This document shows, one piece after another, positions 8,332 to 16,145 of a stretch of 64,000 nt of DNA. Position numbers and translations under genes: made by a program. This stretch comes from Brevibacterium sp. (lineage in GTDB: Bacteria; Actinomycetota; Actinomycetes; Actinomycetales; Brevibacteriaceae): the NCBI GenBank assembly GCA_030457025.1, contig JAKDSA010000009.1:1-64000 (forward strand). The letters are read 5' to 3'. The notes beneath the pieces are model-generated. The model saw only the letters and a list, made by a program, of their open reading frames with translations, was not told the origin of the DNA and did not search any database. The first letter of the stretch is position 1. Every line of letters begins with the position of its first letter.

Positions 8332-10551
8332 TCAGTTGTCTGATTCCTCGTCTGTCGATTCGTCATCGTCGCCGACTGGCGAGAGTGACAGCTTGCCGCG
8401 GTCGTCGATCTTCGTGATCTCGACCTGGACCTTCTGTCCGACTCCGACGACGTCTTCGACGTCCTCGACGCGGGCGCCATCGTTGAGCTTGCGCAACTCG
8501 GAAATGTGCAGCAGGCCGTCCTTACCCGGTGTCAGGGAGACGAATGCGCCGAAGCTCATCGTCTTCACGACGGTTCCGAGGTAGCGTTCGCCGACCTCAG
8601 GCACCTGCGGGTTGGCGATCGCGTTGATCATCGAGCGGGCAGCCTCGGCGGCCGGTCCGTCGGTGGCTCCGATGAGGACGGTTCCGTCATCTTCGATGCT
8701 GATGTCAGCGCCGGTGTCTTCCTGCATCTGGTTGATCATCTTGCCCTTGGGTCCGATGACCTCGCCGATCTTGTCGACGGGGATGTTCACCGAGATGATG
8801 CGCGGAGCCGTCGGTGCCATCTCTGCCGGAGCGTCGATGGCCTCGTCGATGACGTCGAGGATGACCATGCGTGCTTCGTGAGCCTGCTTGAGTGCGGCAC
8901 CGAGCACTGAGGCCGGCAGACCGTCGAGCTTGGTGTCGAGCTGGATCGCGGTGATGAAGTCACGTGTGCCGGCGACCTTGAAGTCCATGTCGCCGAAGGC
9001 GTCTTCGGCGCCGAGGATGTCAGTCAGTGCCGCGTATGCGGTCTGGTCACCGGTGTCGGTGGAGATGACATCGGAGACGAGGCCCATGGCGATGCCTGCG
9101 ACAGGAGCCTGCAGCGGCACACCGGCCGAGAGCATGGCCAGAGTCGAGGCGCAGACCGAGCCCATCGAGGTCGAACCGTTGGATCCGAGTGCCTCAGAGA
9201 CCTCGCGGATGGCGTAGGGGAAGTCCTCGCGCTTGGGCAGAACCGGCACGAGGGCACGTTCTGCCAGTGCACCGTGTCCGATCTCGCGGCGCTTCGGGCT
9301 GCCCACGCGACCGGTCTCTCCGACCGAGTAGGGCGGGAAGTTGTAGTGGTGCATGTAGCGCTTCGTGGTCTCAGGCGACAGCGAGTCGATGTGCTGTTCG
9401 AGCTTGAGCATGTTCAGCGTGGTGACGCCGAGGATCTGGGTCTCTCCGCGCTCGAAGATGGCCGAGCCGTGAGCGCGTGGGATCACGTTCGTCTCTGCGG
9501 TCAGCGGACGGATGTCCTTGAGTCCACGTCCGTCGATGCGGATCTGCTCGGTGAGGATGCGCTTGCGCACGACCTGCTTGGTCAGGGCGTTGAGGGCACC
9601 GGCGATCTCCTTCTCGCGGCCGGCGAAACGCTCACCGAGCTTGTCGAAGAGCTCTGAGAGCAGAACTTCGCCTGCGGCTTCGCGTTCCTGCTTATCTGCG
9701 ATCTGGAAGTTCTCGGTCTGCTTGGCCTCGGCGAGTTCACGCACGGCCTCGTAGACGTCGTCCTCGTAGTCCTTGAAGACCGGGAATTCGACGCTGGGCT
9801 TGGCGGCGCTGTCGGCCAGCTCCTGCTGCGCGCGGCAGAGTTCGCTGATGAACGGCTTGGCTGCTTCGAGTCCCTCGGCCACGACCTCTTCGGTCGGTGC
9901 GGCGGCGCCGGTCTTGATCCGGTCCATGGCGTTGTCGGTGGCTTCGGCCTCGACCATCATGATCGCGACGTCGTCACCGACGACACGGCCGGCGACGACC
10001 ATGTTGAAGACGGCGTCGTCGAGCTGCGAATGGTTCGGGAAGGCCACCCACTGGTTGTCGATGAGTGCTATGCGCACGCCGCCGATGGGCCCGGAGAAAG
10101 GCAGTCCTGACAGCTGAGTCGACATCGAGGCTGCGTTGATGGCCAGCGCGTCGTAGGTGTGGTCAGGGTGGATCGACATCACTGTGACGACGACCTGGAC
10201 CTCGTTGCGCAGTCCCTTCACAAAGGACGGACGCAGCGGGCGGTCGATGAGTCGGCAGGTCAGGACGGCGTCGGTCGACGGGCGGCCTTCGCGGCGGAAG
10301 AACGATCCGGGGATGCGGCCGGCCGCGTACATGCGCTCTTCGACGTCGACTGTCAGGGGGAAGAAGTCGAAGCCCTCACGGGGGTTCTTGCCGGCCGAGG
10401 TGGCCGAGAAGAGCATGGTTTCGTCATCGAGGTAGGCGACAGCCGAGCCGGCGGCCTGCTGTGCGAGCCGTCCTGTTTCGAAGCGGATGGTGTGTGAACC
10501 GTAGCTGCCATTGTCGATGTGCGCTACGGCGGATTCAGGGTTGAGTCCCAC
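8332..10551 (-). CDS. pnp: Polyribonucleotide nucleotidyltransferase (PNPase)
   Basis: 739 residues from GTG 10551, preceded by AAGGAG. This 3'-5' phosphorolytic exoribonuclease degrades RNA. It has two RNase PH domains (first with [21 protein letters not shown]; second opening with [13 protein letters not shown]), a KH domain ([12 protein letters not shown] near residue 600) and a C-terminal S1 domain ([13 protein letters not shown]). The C terminus is an acidic tail. In actinobacteria the enzyme can also make heteropolymeric 3' tails and degrade ppGpp-linked substrates, which cannot be judged here. The longer frame to 10743 is not needed: Shine-Dalgarno and homology both mark the GTG. Confidence 0.97.
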   Translation of the reverse strand: MGLNPESAVAHIDNGSYGSHTIRFETGRLAQQAAGSAVAYLDDETMLFSATSAGKNPREGFDFFPLTVDVEERMYAAGRIPGSFFRREGRPSTDAVLTCRLIDRPLRPSFVKGLRNEVQVVVTVMSIHPDHTYDALAINAASMSTQLSGLPFSGPIGGVRIALIDNQWVAFPNHSQLDDAVFNMVVAGRVVGDDVAIMMVEAEATDNAMDRIKTGAAAPTEEVVAEGLEAAKPFISELCRAQQELADSAAKPSVEFPVFKDYEDDVYEAVRELAEAKQTENFQIADKQEREAAGEVLLSELFDKLGERFAGREKEIAGALNALTKQVVRKRILTEQIRIDGRGLKDIRPLTAETNVIPRAHGSAIFERGETQILGVTTLNMLKLEQHIDSLSPETTKRYMHHYNFPPYSVGETGRVGSPKRREIGHGALAERALVPVLPKREDFPYAIREVSEALGSNGSTSMGSVCASTLAMLSAGVPLQAPVAGIAMGLVSDVISTDTGDQTAYAALTDILGAEDAFGDMDFKVAGTRDFITAIQLDTKLDGLPASVLGAALKQAHEARMVILDVIDEAIDAPAEMAPTAPRIISVNIPVDKIGEVIGPKGKMINQMQEDTGADISIEDDGTVLIGATDGPAAEAARSMINAIANPQVPEVGERYLGTVVKTMSFGAFVSLTPGKDGLLHISELRKLNDGARVEDVEDVVGVGQKVQVEITKIDDRGKLSLSPVGDDDESTDEESDN

Positions 10552-10862
10552 GTATTCTCCTTGTTCGTAACCGGCACGCGGACACCCTCGAAGTATGAGG
10601 GCGGAAAGCCCGCGTCGATCCGGTGGATATTGACTTGGACATCCCATGGATCCAAGCCGGTCATCGATCGGGGCCCACGGAACCGACGTGTTCGTGCACG
10701 ATCTTCCGGAAGCCACTACCGAGGACCGAAACGTCCATGGCATGATTGTCCACTCTCAAGTCTACCGCAGATGCCCCGTTTCCCAGTCGAGACGCGTGCC
10801 ACCCGGGTCTGCCGTGGAAAACGAGCAGCCTGGGCGCGTATACAGGGCGCTGGGAAGACGAA
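10552..10862 (-). other. Long pnp upstream region, no gene
   Basis: 311 nt between the rpsO terminator and the pnp start hold no convincing ORF. On the minus strand a TAGACT that could be a -10 element lies about 190 nt before pnp, implying a long untranslated leader containing short inverted repeats. PNPase leaders are often autoregulated; no specific motif was recognised. Confidence 0.4.
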
Positions 10863-10891
10863 GAAGCGCCCTGCATGATGCAGGACGCTTC
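10863..10891 (-). terminator. Rho-independent terminator of rpsO
   Basis: On the minus strand GAAGCGTCCTGCAT and ATGCAGGGCGCTTC form a 14-bp stem with one G-U pair and a minimal loop, followed by TTCGTCTT. It lies 75 nt after the rpsO stop. Confidence 0.8.
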
Positions 10892-10965
10892 GTGTCGTCT
10901 GAGCGAGTTCTCGTTCGAGCCGGTGTCGGTTCGTCGGAGCAGCGCTCGATGTGAGGGTGCTGGTC

Positions 10966-11235
10966 TCAGCGACGCAGGCCCAGGCGCTTGATGAGCGAGC
11001 GGTAGCGCTCGATCTCGACGCGCTGCAAGTACTTGAGCATCCGGCGGCGCTGGCCGACGAGGAGCAGCAGGCCACGACGCGAGTGGTGGTCCTGCTTGTG
11101 ATCCTTGAAGTGCTCGGTGAGCTCGCTGATCCGGCGGGTGAGCAGCGCAACCTGAACCTCGGGAGAACCGGTGTCGCCCTCGTGAGTTGCATATTCCTTG
11201 ATGATCTCTTGCTTTTCAGCAGTACTGAGAGCCAT
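10966..11235 (-). CDS. rpsO: 30S ribosomal protein S15
   Basis: 89 residues, exactly the family length. It starts [12 protein letters not shown] and has the S15 signature with [17 protein letters not shown] (residues about 50-66), which contacts 16S rRNA helices 20-22. An AAAGGAG Shine-Dalgarno precedes the ATG. It is followed by a strong terminator and then pnp, the usual rpsO-pnp pairing. Confidence 0.98.
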   Translation of the reverse strand: MALSTAEKQEIIKEYATHEGDTGSPEVQVALLTRRISELTEHFKDHKQDHHSRRGLLLLVGQRRRMLKYLQRVEIERYRSLIKRLGLRR

Positions 11236-11327
11236 GGACTTCTCCTTTTGATCGTTGCGCGGCGCCGTGACCTGTCAGTCTCAGCACTATCGAACCGCGG
11301 CCGGTGAAAACGGCAACGTTCAGTTTA

Positions 11328-12266
11328 TCAGGTGTGGAGCACCTCGCGCACATCAGCAATGTCCTCGTGCATCTTCACGACGAGCTCGTCCATGCCGGTG
11401 AACGTCACCTGGCCGCGGATCCGCGACACGAACTGGAGGGTCATGTGCCTGCCGTAGACGTCGAATTCACCGAATTCCTTATCGAGCACATGCGCCTCGA
11501 CCCGGCGAACGCTGCCTTCGAATGTGGGATTGGTGCCCACCGAGATCGCTGCGGGATATGCCTGGTCCTCACCGGAGAACCTCGCCCACCCGGCGTAGAC
11601 ACCATCGGCGGGAATGAGGCCCTCGGCATCCTCGGACAGATTCGCGGTCGGGAAGCCGAGGTCGCGACCGCGGGCGTCACCGTGAACGACCCTCCCTTCG
11701 ACCCTGTGGTAGCGACCCAGCTGATCAGCAGCCTCGGCGACATCGCCGGCGACGATCTGATCTCGGATCCGCGACGAGGAGTATCGGCCGCCGCGTCCGA
11801 CCTCTTCGATCGTCTCGGTCCGGAAACCGTATGTGCGGCCGAGCTGGCGCAGTGTCTCGATGGTGCCCTCGTTGTCTTTGCCGAACCGCACGTCATCGCC
11901 GACGACGACGATCTCACAGTGCAGAGCCTCAACGAAGTATTTGCGGACGAACCCCTCAGCGCTCTGGGCTGCGAAGTCGAGGTCGTAGTGCTGGACGAAC
12001 AGGGCGTCGATGCCGGTGTCCGCGATGAAGTCGGCTTTCTGATCGGTGCTCGTGATCATCAGCGTGGGGTCATCCGGGCGATGGACCGTCCGCGGATGCG
12101 GGTCGAAGGTCATGGCCACGGAGCGCAGAGATCGGTCGCTGGCCAATGCCGCGACAGCTTGGAGAACGGTTTGGTGACCGCGGTGGACTCCGTCGAAGTT
12201 GCCCAGGGTCACGACGGTGCCGACTTCGTCGGTCCCGACCTCATTCAGTCCGTGATAAAGCTCCAC
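11328..12266 (-). CDS. ribF: Bifunctional riboflavin kinase/FAD synthetase
   Basis: 312 residues from GTG 12266, preceded by AAGGAG; a longer frame from 12290 would place this Shine-Dalgarno inside the gene. The N-terminal FMN adenylyltransferase domain has the nucleotidyltransferase motif LGNFDGVHRGHQ near residue 20 and SSSRIRDQI. The C-terminal riboflavin kinase domain has GRDLGFPTANL and ISVGTNPTF. It converts riboflavin to FMN and then FAD in the cytoplasm. Its place between truB and rpsO is conserved in actinobacteria. Confidence 0.97.
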   Translation of the reverse strand: MELYHGLNEVGTDEVGTVVTLGNFDGVHRGHQTVLQAVAALASDRSLRSVAMTFDPHPRTVHRPDDPTLMITSTDQKADFIADTGIDALFVQHYDLDFAAQSAEGFVRKYFVEALHCEIVVVGDDVRFGKDNEGTIETLRQLGRTYGFRTETIEEVGRGGRYSSSRIRDQIVAGDVAEAADQLGRYHRVEGRVVHGDARGRDLGFPTANLSEDAEGLIPADGVYAGWARFSGEDQAYPAAISVGTNPTFEGSVRRVEAHVLDKEFGEFDVYGRHMTLQFVSRIRGQVTFTGMDELVVKMHEDIADVREVLHT

Positions 12267-12339
12267 TCGACGTTTACTCCTTCCGTGCACCGAATCAGGT
12301 TATCGCAGAGATGTTCCGACGTGCTAACCCACGCACGCG

Positions 12340-12711
12340 TCAGGAGATGACGGCCCAGCCGATCACACCGGCCAAGGAGGCGATCGTGATCGAGACGAAC
12401 GTTCCGATGATGAATCGCTCACCTGCGGCAGCTGAGGATTTGATCTCTGCGAAGCGCCCGAGCCCTTTGACCGCGACAACGACGGCCATGAGCTCCGGGC
12501 GCCCCAGCACGATGGCTCCGGCCACAAGCGCGCGTTCGACGATGCCGATCCACATGCCGCCGTGCAGAACCTCGATGTCCTCGCTGCCGGTGCGAGTGGG
12601 CTTCGAGCCAGGCCCGTCATGGGTCATCCGCAGGAATAGGGGAACGAGCGGATATCCGCCCGCTGCGGCCACGATCGCTGCGAGGACCGCGATGAGTACG
12701 TCAAACCACAT
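12340..12711 (-). CDS. Small three-helix membrane protein, SatD-gene partner
   Basis: 123 residues with hydrophobic segments at about 3-27, 52-80 and 99-122 and a short polar loop (HDGPGSKPTRTGSE). It overlaps the end of the SatD-like gene by 11 nt, so the two are coupled. I do not recognise a named family with confidence. The pairing of a SatD-type protein with a small membrane protein suggests a two-part unit of unknown role; the link to acid or stress tolerance is only through the SatD name. Confidence 0.75.
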   Translation of the reverse strand: MWFDVLIAVLAAIVAAAGGYPLVPLFLRMTHDGPGSKPTRTGSEDIEVLHGGMWIGIVERALVAGAIVLGRPELMAVVVAVKGLGRFAEIKSSAAAGERFIIGTFVSITIASLAGVIGWAVIS

Positions 12712-13294
12712 GGTCGCCTGCCTGGTTGAGGTGGAAGGTCGAGAGCGCGCAGGCGCCTTCGATGAGTTCCACGCCGCCTGGGGAGAGCACGCGGGAGACC
12801 GCCTGCTGGGAGACGTCGAAGTGTTCAGCGATGTCGTTCTGGGTGGATTCGGGATGCTCGAGTCGGTGGTCGATGTAGCGACGGGACTGGGAGCGGACGT
12901 TCTCGAACGTCCAGATCATCAGGCGCAGAGCACTTTCAGCCAGATACGAGTGCTCCGTCGCCGGGTCCACGACAAGATGGGCGGAAGCGGCCTTCGCAGC
13001 TTCGACCGCACGCCTGGCGGCATAGAACGCCTCGCCCCTGCCTTCGGCGGTGGAAGTCGGCAATGGAGTGTCGACCGGTCCGATTCCGATTCCGATATGC
13101 CACCCCGTCTGCGCAGCCAGCAGGCGCACCGCCAGTGTCACCTGCTCGGGTGAGTCGAGAACGCCCTGCACCTCATCACCGATCGTGCGCTCAAAACCGC
13201 GCTGGGTCTCAACTCGGCCCAGAATGTCGAGCACCCCGGGCACACCATCGGTACGGTCACGAGATCCTCGCTGATCGATGGTCATGACGTACAT
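12701..13294 (-). CDS. SatD-like protein with C-terminal helix-turn-helix
   Basis: 197 residues. The N-terminal half contains ERTIGDEVQGVL (residues ~35-46), close to the GDE-F-Q-G core of SatD-family proteins. The C-terminal part has a probable HTH, TQNDIAEHFDVSQQAVSRVL (residues ~150-170). SatD was named from an acid-tolerance locus of Streptococcus mutans; its biochemical role is not established. The start ATG is preceded by a 7-5-7 palindrome about 45 nt upstream, a possible autoregulatory site. It overlaps the following membrane-protein gene. Confidence 0.7.
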   Translation of the reverse strand: MYVMTIDQRGSRDRTDGVPGVLDILGRVETQRGFERTIGDEVQGVLDSPEQVTLAVRLLAAQTGWHIGIGIGPVDTPLPTSTAEGRGEAFYAARRAVEAAKAASAHLVVDPATEHSYLAESALRLMIWTFENVRSQSRRYIDHRLEHPESTQNDIAEHFDVSQQAVSRVLSPGGVELIEGACALSTFHLNQAGDHVV

Positions 13295-13338
13295 GACTCA
13301 AGTACACCAAACCCCAACACAATAGACAAGCGTTACAG

Positions 13339-13357
13339 TTGTATTTATCGAATACAA
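13339..13357. promoter_or_regulatory. Palindrome upstream of the SatD-like gene
   Basis: TTGTATT-N5-AATACAA, a perfect 7-bp inverted repeat in AT-rich DNA 45 nt upstream of the SatD-like start and just beyond the truB stop. This AT-richness stands out in the GC-rich surroundings. It is a plausible operator for the HTH of the SatD-like protein; unproven. Confidence 0.5.
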
Positions 13358-13373
13358 GCGAAGACGTTGTGCG

Positions 13374-14291
13374 TCAGGCGAGGTCGATCGCGAAGGCCGT
13401 CTGGGACTTCAACCCTCCCCCGGCTCGCATCGCCGCAATCGAGACGAGCTCGTCACCGCAGACCACAGCGACCTCATCGCCCTGATCCGGGTTCCGCTGG
13501 GTCGTGATGATCTTGCCCTGCATCAGCGCCTTGGCCTCAGCCGCATCGACGTGCACAGTCGGAAGCAGCGACCGGGCCACCTCGGCGAGCGATGTCAGCG
13601 GGGGTGCTTCGGCATCGAGGTCGACCGGAATCGTCACGGCATCGTCGATGCCGAAGGCGCCCACTCGAGTGCGCCGCAGAGCGATGAGATGACCATGGAC
13701 GCCGAGGCTGTTGCCCAGATCTCGCGCCAAAGCACGAACGTAGGTCCCCGATGAGCAGTCGACTTCGACGTCGACATCGATGTGGCCTTCCGCAACGGAG
13801 TACCGGGTATTGAGGATGGTGAAGGACGAGATCTCGACGCCGCGCGCCTTGAGTTCGACGTCTTCACCGGCACGGACACGCGCGTAGGAGCGTTGGCCGT
13901 TGACCTTGATCGCGGAGACGGCGCTGGGGACCTGATCGATGGGGCCGGTCAGCGCAGTGACGCCCTGAGCGATTCCATCGTCGGTGACTGCGGACAGGGC
14001 AGCCGGCTCGGCGAAGAGATCCGGATCGGAGTCGGCGTCATCGGTCGGTGTCGCCGAGCCGAGCCGGATGGTCGCCAGATAGGTTTTGGACACTCCGGTG
14101 ATGTAGCCCAGAAGTTTGGTCCCGCGCCCCAGCCCGAGGACGAGCACGCCCGTGGCCATCGGGTCGAGGGTTCCGGCGTGTCCGACCTTGCGGGTGCCGT
14201 ACCAGCGCCGAATCCGAGACACGACGCCGTGGGAAGTCAGGCCTTGGGGTTTGTCACAGACAAGCACCCCCTGCGGGGAAGCATCGCTCAC
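13374..14291 (-). CDS. truB: tRNA pseudouridine-55 synthase
   Basis: 305 residues from GTG 14291. The catalytic Asp lies in GHAGTLDPMATGVL (Asp43), and the N-terminal VCDKPQGLTSH motif is typical. A C-terminal PUA-like region (KALMQGKIITTQ) follows. It converts U55 to pseudouridine in the T-loop of tRNAs. The frame continues upstream to 14357, but that would overlap the preceding gene; GTG 14291 starts 13 nt after that gene's stop. The Shine-Dalgarno is weak, so translation may be coupled. Confidence 0.96.
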   Translation of the reverse strand: MSDASPQGVLVCDKPQGLTSHGVVSRIRRWYGTRKVGHAGTLDPMATGVLVLGLGRGTKLLGYITGVSKTYLATIRLGSATPTDDADSDPDLFAEPAALSAVTDDGIAQGVTALTGPIDQVPSAVSAIKVNGQRSYARVRAGEDVELKARGVEISSFTILNTRYSVAEGHIDVDVEVDCSSGTYVRALARDLGNSLGVHGHLIALRRTRVGAFGIDDAVTIPVDLDAEAPPLTSLAEVARSLLPTVHVDAAEAKALMQGKIITTQRNPDQGDEVAVVCGDELVSIAAMRAGGGLKSQTAFAIDLA

Positions 14292-14304
14292 GTCAAGAGC
14301 GCGA

Positions 14305-15198
14305 TCAGTTGAACGACACGTGCACGTGGTCGAAGTGGTTGTCCGTGGGTGACCCACGGTCTTCCATGCTCGACCAGCCGCTGCCCGGGTTCCAGATGCG
14401 CTGCTGCCAGATCACGTACTTGACGTTGAGCGCACCGGAGTTCTTGATCAGGTAGTCAGCGATGCGGTCGCCGGTGGCGCCGGTGATCATGATGTCGACG
14501 GCTCCGCCGGTGTAGTGGTCCGAGCTGCCCGAACCCGGGCGAACGCCGCCGTAGGTTTTGACTTCTGGGAACTTCGCACAGACGGCGCGGTAGCCGTTGA
14601 CCGCATTGGGCTGCAGTCCGGACTCGATCGAGGACGAGACCGAGCAAGGCTCGTTCGAGATGCCCTCTGGAGTGCCTCCGCCCTCGGACGATTTCTCATC
14701 CGAGCCCGAGGACTTCTCGTCGGAAGACTTCGCACTGGCGGACTCAGTGTCGGCCTTCTCGCTCGTCGGGGACGGCTTGGGCCTGGGGGACTTGACGTCG
14801 AGTGTCGTCTTCGAGGTCTTGTTCTTGTACTTGGGGTCGTCCTTGACGCCCTTGAGGTACTCTTCGCCGGCCTTCTCACGCTGGGCGTCGATCTCATCCT
14901 GGCTGACGGCCGAGGGGCTCGACTTCGCCTGCTGCGCAGAAGTGTCAGCGGCCTCGGTCGTGACGCTGCCAGCCTCGGGCGGGCTCATGACGACGGTGGA
15001 GCCGACGACGGCAGCGGTGGCTGCGGCCGGAACCGCGATCGCGGCAACGACGGGACGCTGGCGGACTGTGGCCAATACCGAGGTGGCAGTTGACGGCGCG
15101 TCCGAGGAGTGCCGACCGGCAGAGCGCTTGCTGGCGGGAGTCAGATCCCGGACCAGCTGCTTGGCGAAGCCAGGCTTTGGCGAAGAGTGCTTACCCAA
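14305..15198 (-). CDS. Membrane-anchored LAS/M15-like peptidase-fold protein
   Basis: 297 residues beginning with TTG 15198, 8 nt after AAGGGG. A basic cytoplasmic N-terminus is followed by one membrane segment (residues ~48-72, VVAAIAVPAAATAAVVGSTV), then a long Ser/Lys/Glu-rich linker, then a compact C-terminal domain (from about residue 175). That domain has DHYTGGAVDIMI and HFDHVHVSF, the zinc-binding His/Asp pattern of D-Ala-D-Ala-peptidase-like folds seen in actinobacterial secreted proteins. It is probably a cell-wall enzyme acting outside the membrane. The exact activity is unassigned. The 183-nt upstream region is AT-rich and carries its promoter. Confidence 0.8.
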   Translation of the reverse strand: MGKHSSPKPGFAKQLVRDLTPASKRSAGRHSSDAPSTATSVLATVRQRPVVAAIAVPAAATAAVVGSTVVMSPPEAGSVTTEAADTSAQQAKSSPSAVSQDEIDAQREKAGEEYLKGVKDDPKYKNKTSKTTLDVKSPRPKPSPTSEKADTESASAKSSDEKSSGSDEKSSEGGGTPEGISNEPCSVSSSIESGLQPNAVNGYRAVCAKFPEVKTYGGVRPGSGSSDHYTGGAVDIMITGATGDRIADYLIKNSGALNVKYVIWQQRIWNPGSGWSSMEDRGSPTDNHFDHVHVSFN

Positions 15199-15381
15199 TG
15201 CAGAAACCCCTTAACAGAGTCGTAATCATTTCGTTACCGGAAAAAGTCTAAACCAGAACCGAAAGATAACAAAACTGTTACGTCGAGTTTTCCCGAGGAG
15301 TGATTGAACTCGCAATTGCGTCAGCGGAGTTCGCTGCGCCTCAGCCGGAACTCGACGCTTCGCCGCGATGGTGTTGCGGGA

Positions 15382-15810
15382 TCAGTCCTGGTCGTCGGAC
15401 TTCTTGTATGGGTCCTCATCACCGGCAGGCTGAGCGTCCTTGGCCAGTCCGGCAACCCGAGCGTCATCGGCTGCGGCTTGGGCCAGGAGACTGTCCAGGT
15501 GGGCGGCAGCCTCCGGGACGGCGTCGGCGATGAATTCGAGACTGGGAGTCAGTCGGATAGTCAGGCCCTTGCCCACCTCGGACCGGATGAAGCCCTTTGC
15601 AGACTCCAGTGCCTTGCCTGTGGCGTCGAGGTCCTGTCCATCGCCGAAGACCGTGTAGAAGATCGAGGCGTGCTGCAGGTCGCCGGTCACGCGCACATCG
15701 GTGACCGTGACGAAACCGAGACGGGGATCCTTGAGCCTGCGTTCGATCGTACTGGCGACGATGACCTTGATCTGGTCGGCGATCTTGCGCGCCCGAGTTG
15801 CATCTGCCAT
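15382..15810 (-). CDS. rbfA: 30S ribosome-binding factor A
   Basis: 142 residues from ATG 15810, with GAAGGAAG upstream. The family opening MADATRARKIADQIKVIV is clear, and the KH-like fold follows (LGFVTVTDVRVTGDLQHA). RbfA helps mature the 5' end of 16S rRNA and is needed for cold adaptation in model bacteria. The acidic C-terminal extension (DEDPYKKSDDQD) is common in actinobacteria. The frame runs open to 16104, but the upstream part is non-coding spacer. Confidence 0.95.
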   Translation of the reverse strand: MADATRARKIADQIKVIVASTIERRLKDPRLGFVTVTDVRVTGDLQHASIFYTVFGDGQDLDATGKALESAKGFIRSEVGKGLTIRLTPSLEFIADAVPEAAAHLDSLLAQAAADDARVAGLAKDAQPAGDEDPYKKSDDQD

Positions 15811-15897
15811 TGTGACTTCCTTCTTCATCTGAGCTGTGACTGTGAGCGAATTCGCCTGGAACCGCCACTTGAGTATCTGGGCTGGAGCTGGACCTGT

Positions 15898-15939
15898 GGA
15901 ACCGTGTCTGCGGAACCGTGTCTGTGGAACCGTGTCTGC
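15898..15939. repeat. Three 14-nt tandem repeats
   Basis: Units GGAACCGTGTCTGC, GGAACCGTGTCTGT and GGAACCGTGTCTGC are directly adjacent, with one substitution between them, in the infB-rbfA spacer. Confidence 0.9.
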
Positions 15940-16067
15940 GGTGGAGATGTGTCCGGGCGAAGCTGCTCCTGCATGGGAGCCTTCACCGGCATATCCTCTC
16001 ATCGTCGCAATCGCAGTGCGCAGCGCTGCCGCGGGCCGCGAACCGCAGACCGGGTCCTGCCCGGGCC

Positions 16068-16106
16068 GTGTGCAGGCGAGTGGCCTCATGCCACCCGCCC
16101 GCACAC
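16068..16106 (-). terminator. Stem-loop after infB, complete only on the transcribed strand
   Basis: On the minus strand GTGTGCGGGCGGGTGGC pairs with GCCACTCGCCTGCACAC across a 5-nt loop: 17 bp, two of them G-U. On the plus strand those two pairs are A-C mismatches, so the fold suits RNA made in the infB-rbfA direction. No U-tract follows; it may be a U-less terminator, a processing site or a stabiliser. Confidence 0.55.
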
Positions 16107-16145
16107 TCCCCGATCAGAACCCGGTACAGGAGAGTGACCTGCTGA

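Larger units (their letters stand above)
15811..16145 (-). other. infB-rbfA spacer with tandem repeats and a hairpin
   Basis: 335 nt without a gene. It contains three tandem 14-nt units (15898-15939) and a long stem-loop (16068-16106), both listed separately. The rest shows no promoter or ORF I would support. Most actinobacteria have a much shorter infB-rbfA gap, so this spacer is unusual. Confidence 0.6.

Noticed and set aside
15199-15381. c-di-AMP (ydaO-type) riboswitch before the wall-peptidase-like gene
   Set aside because: The region is AT-rich and too short, and lacks the conserved ydaO core sequences.
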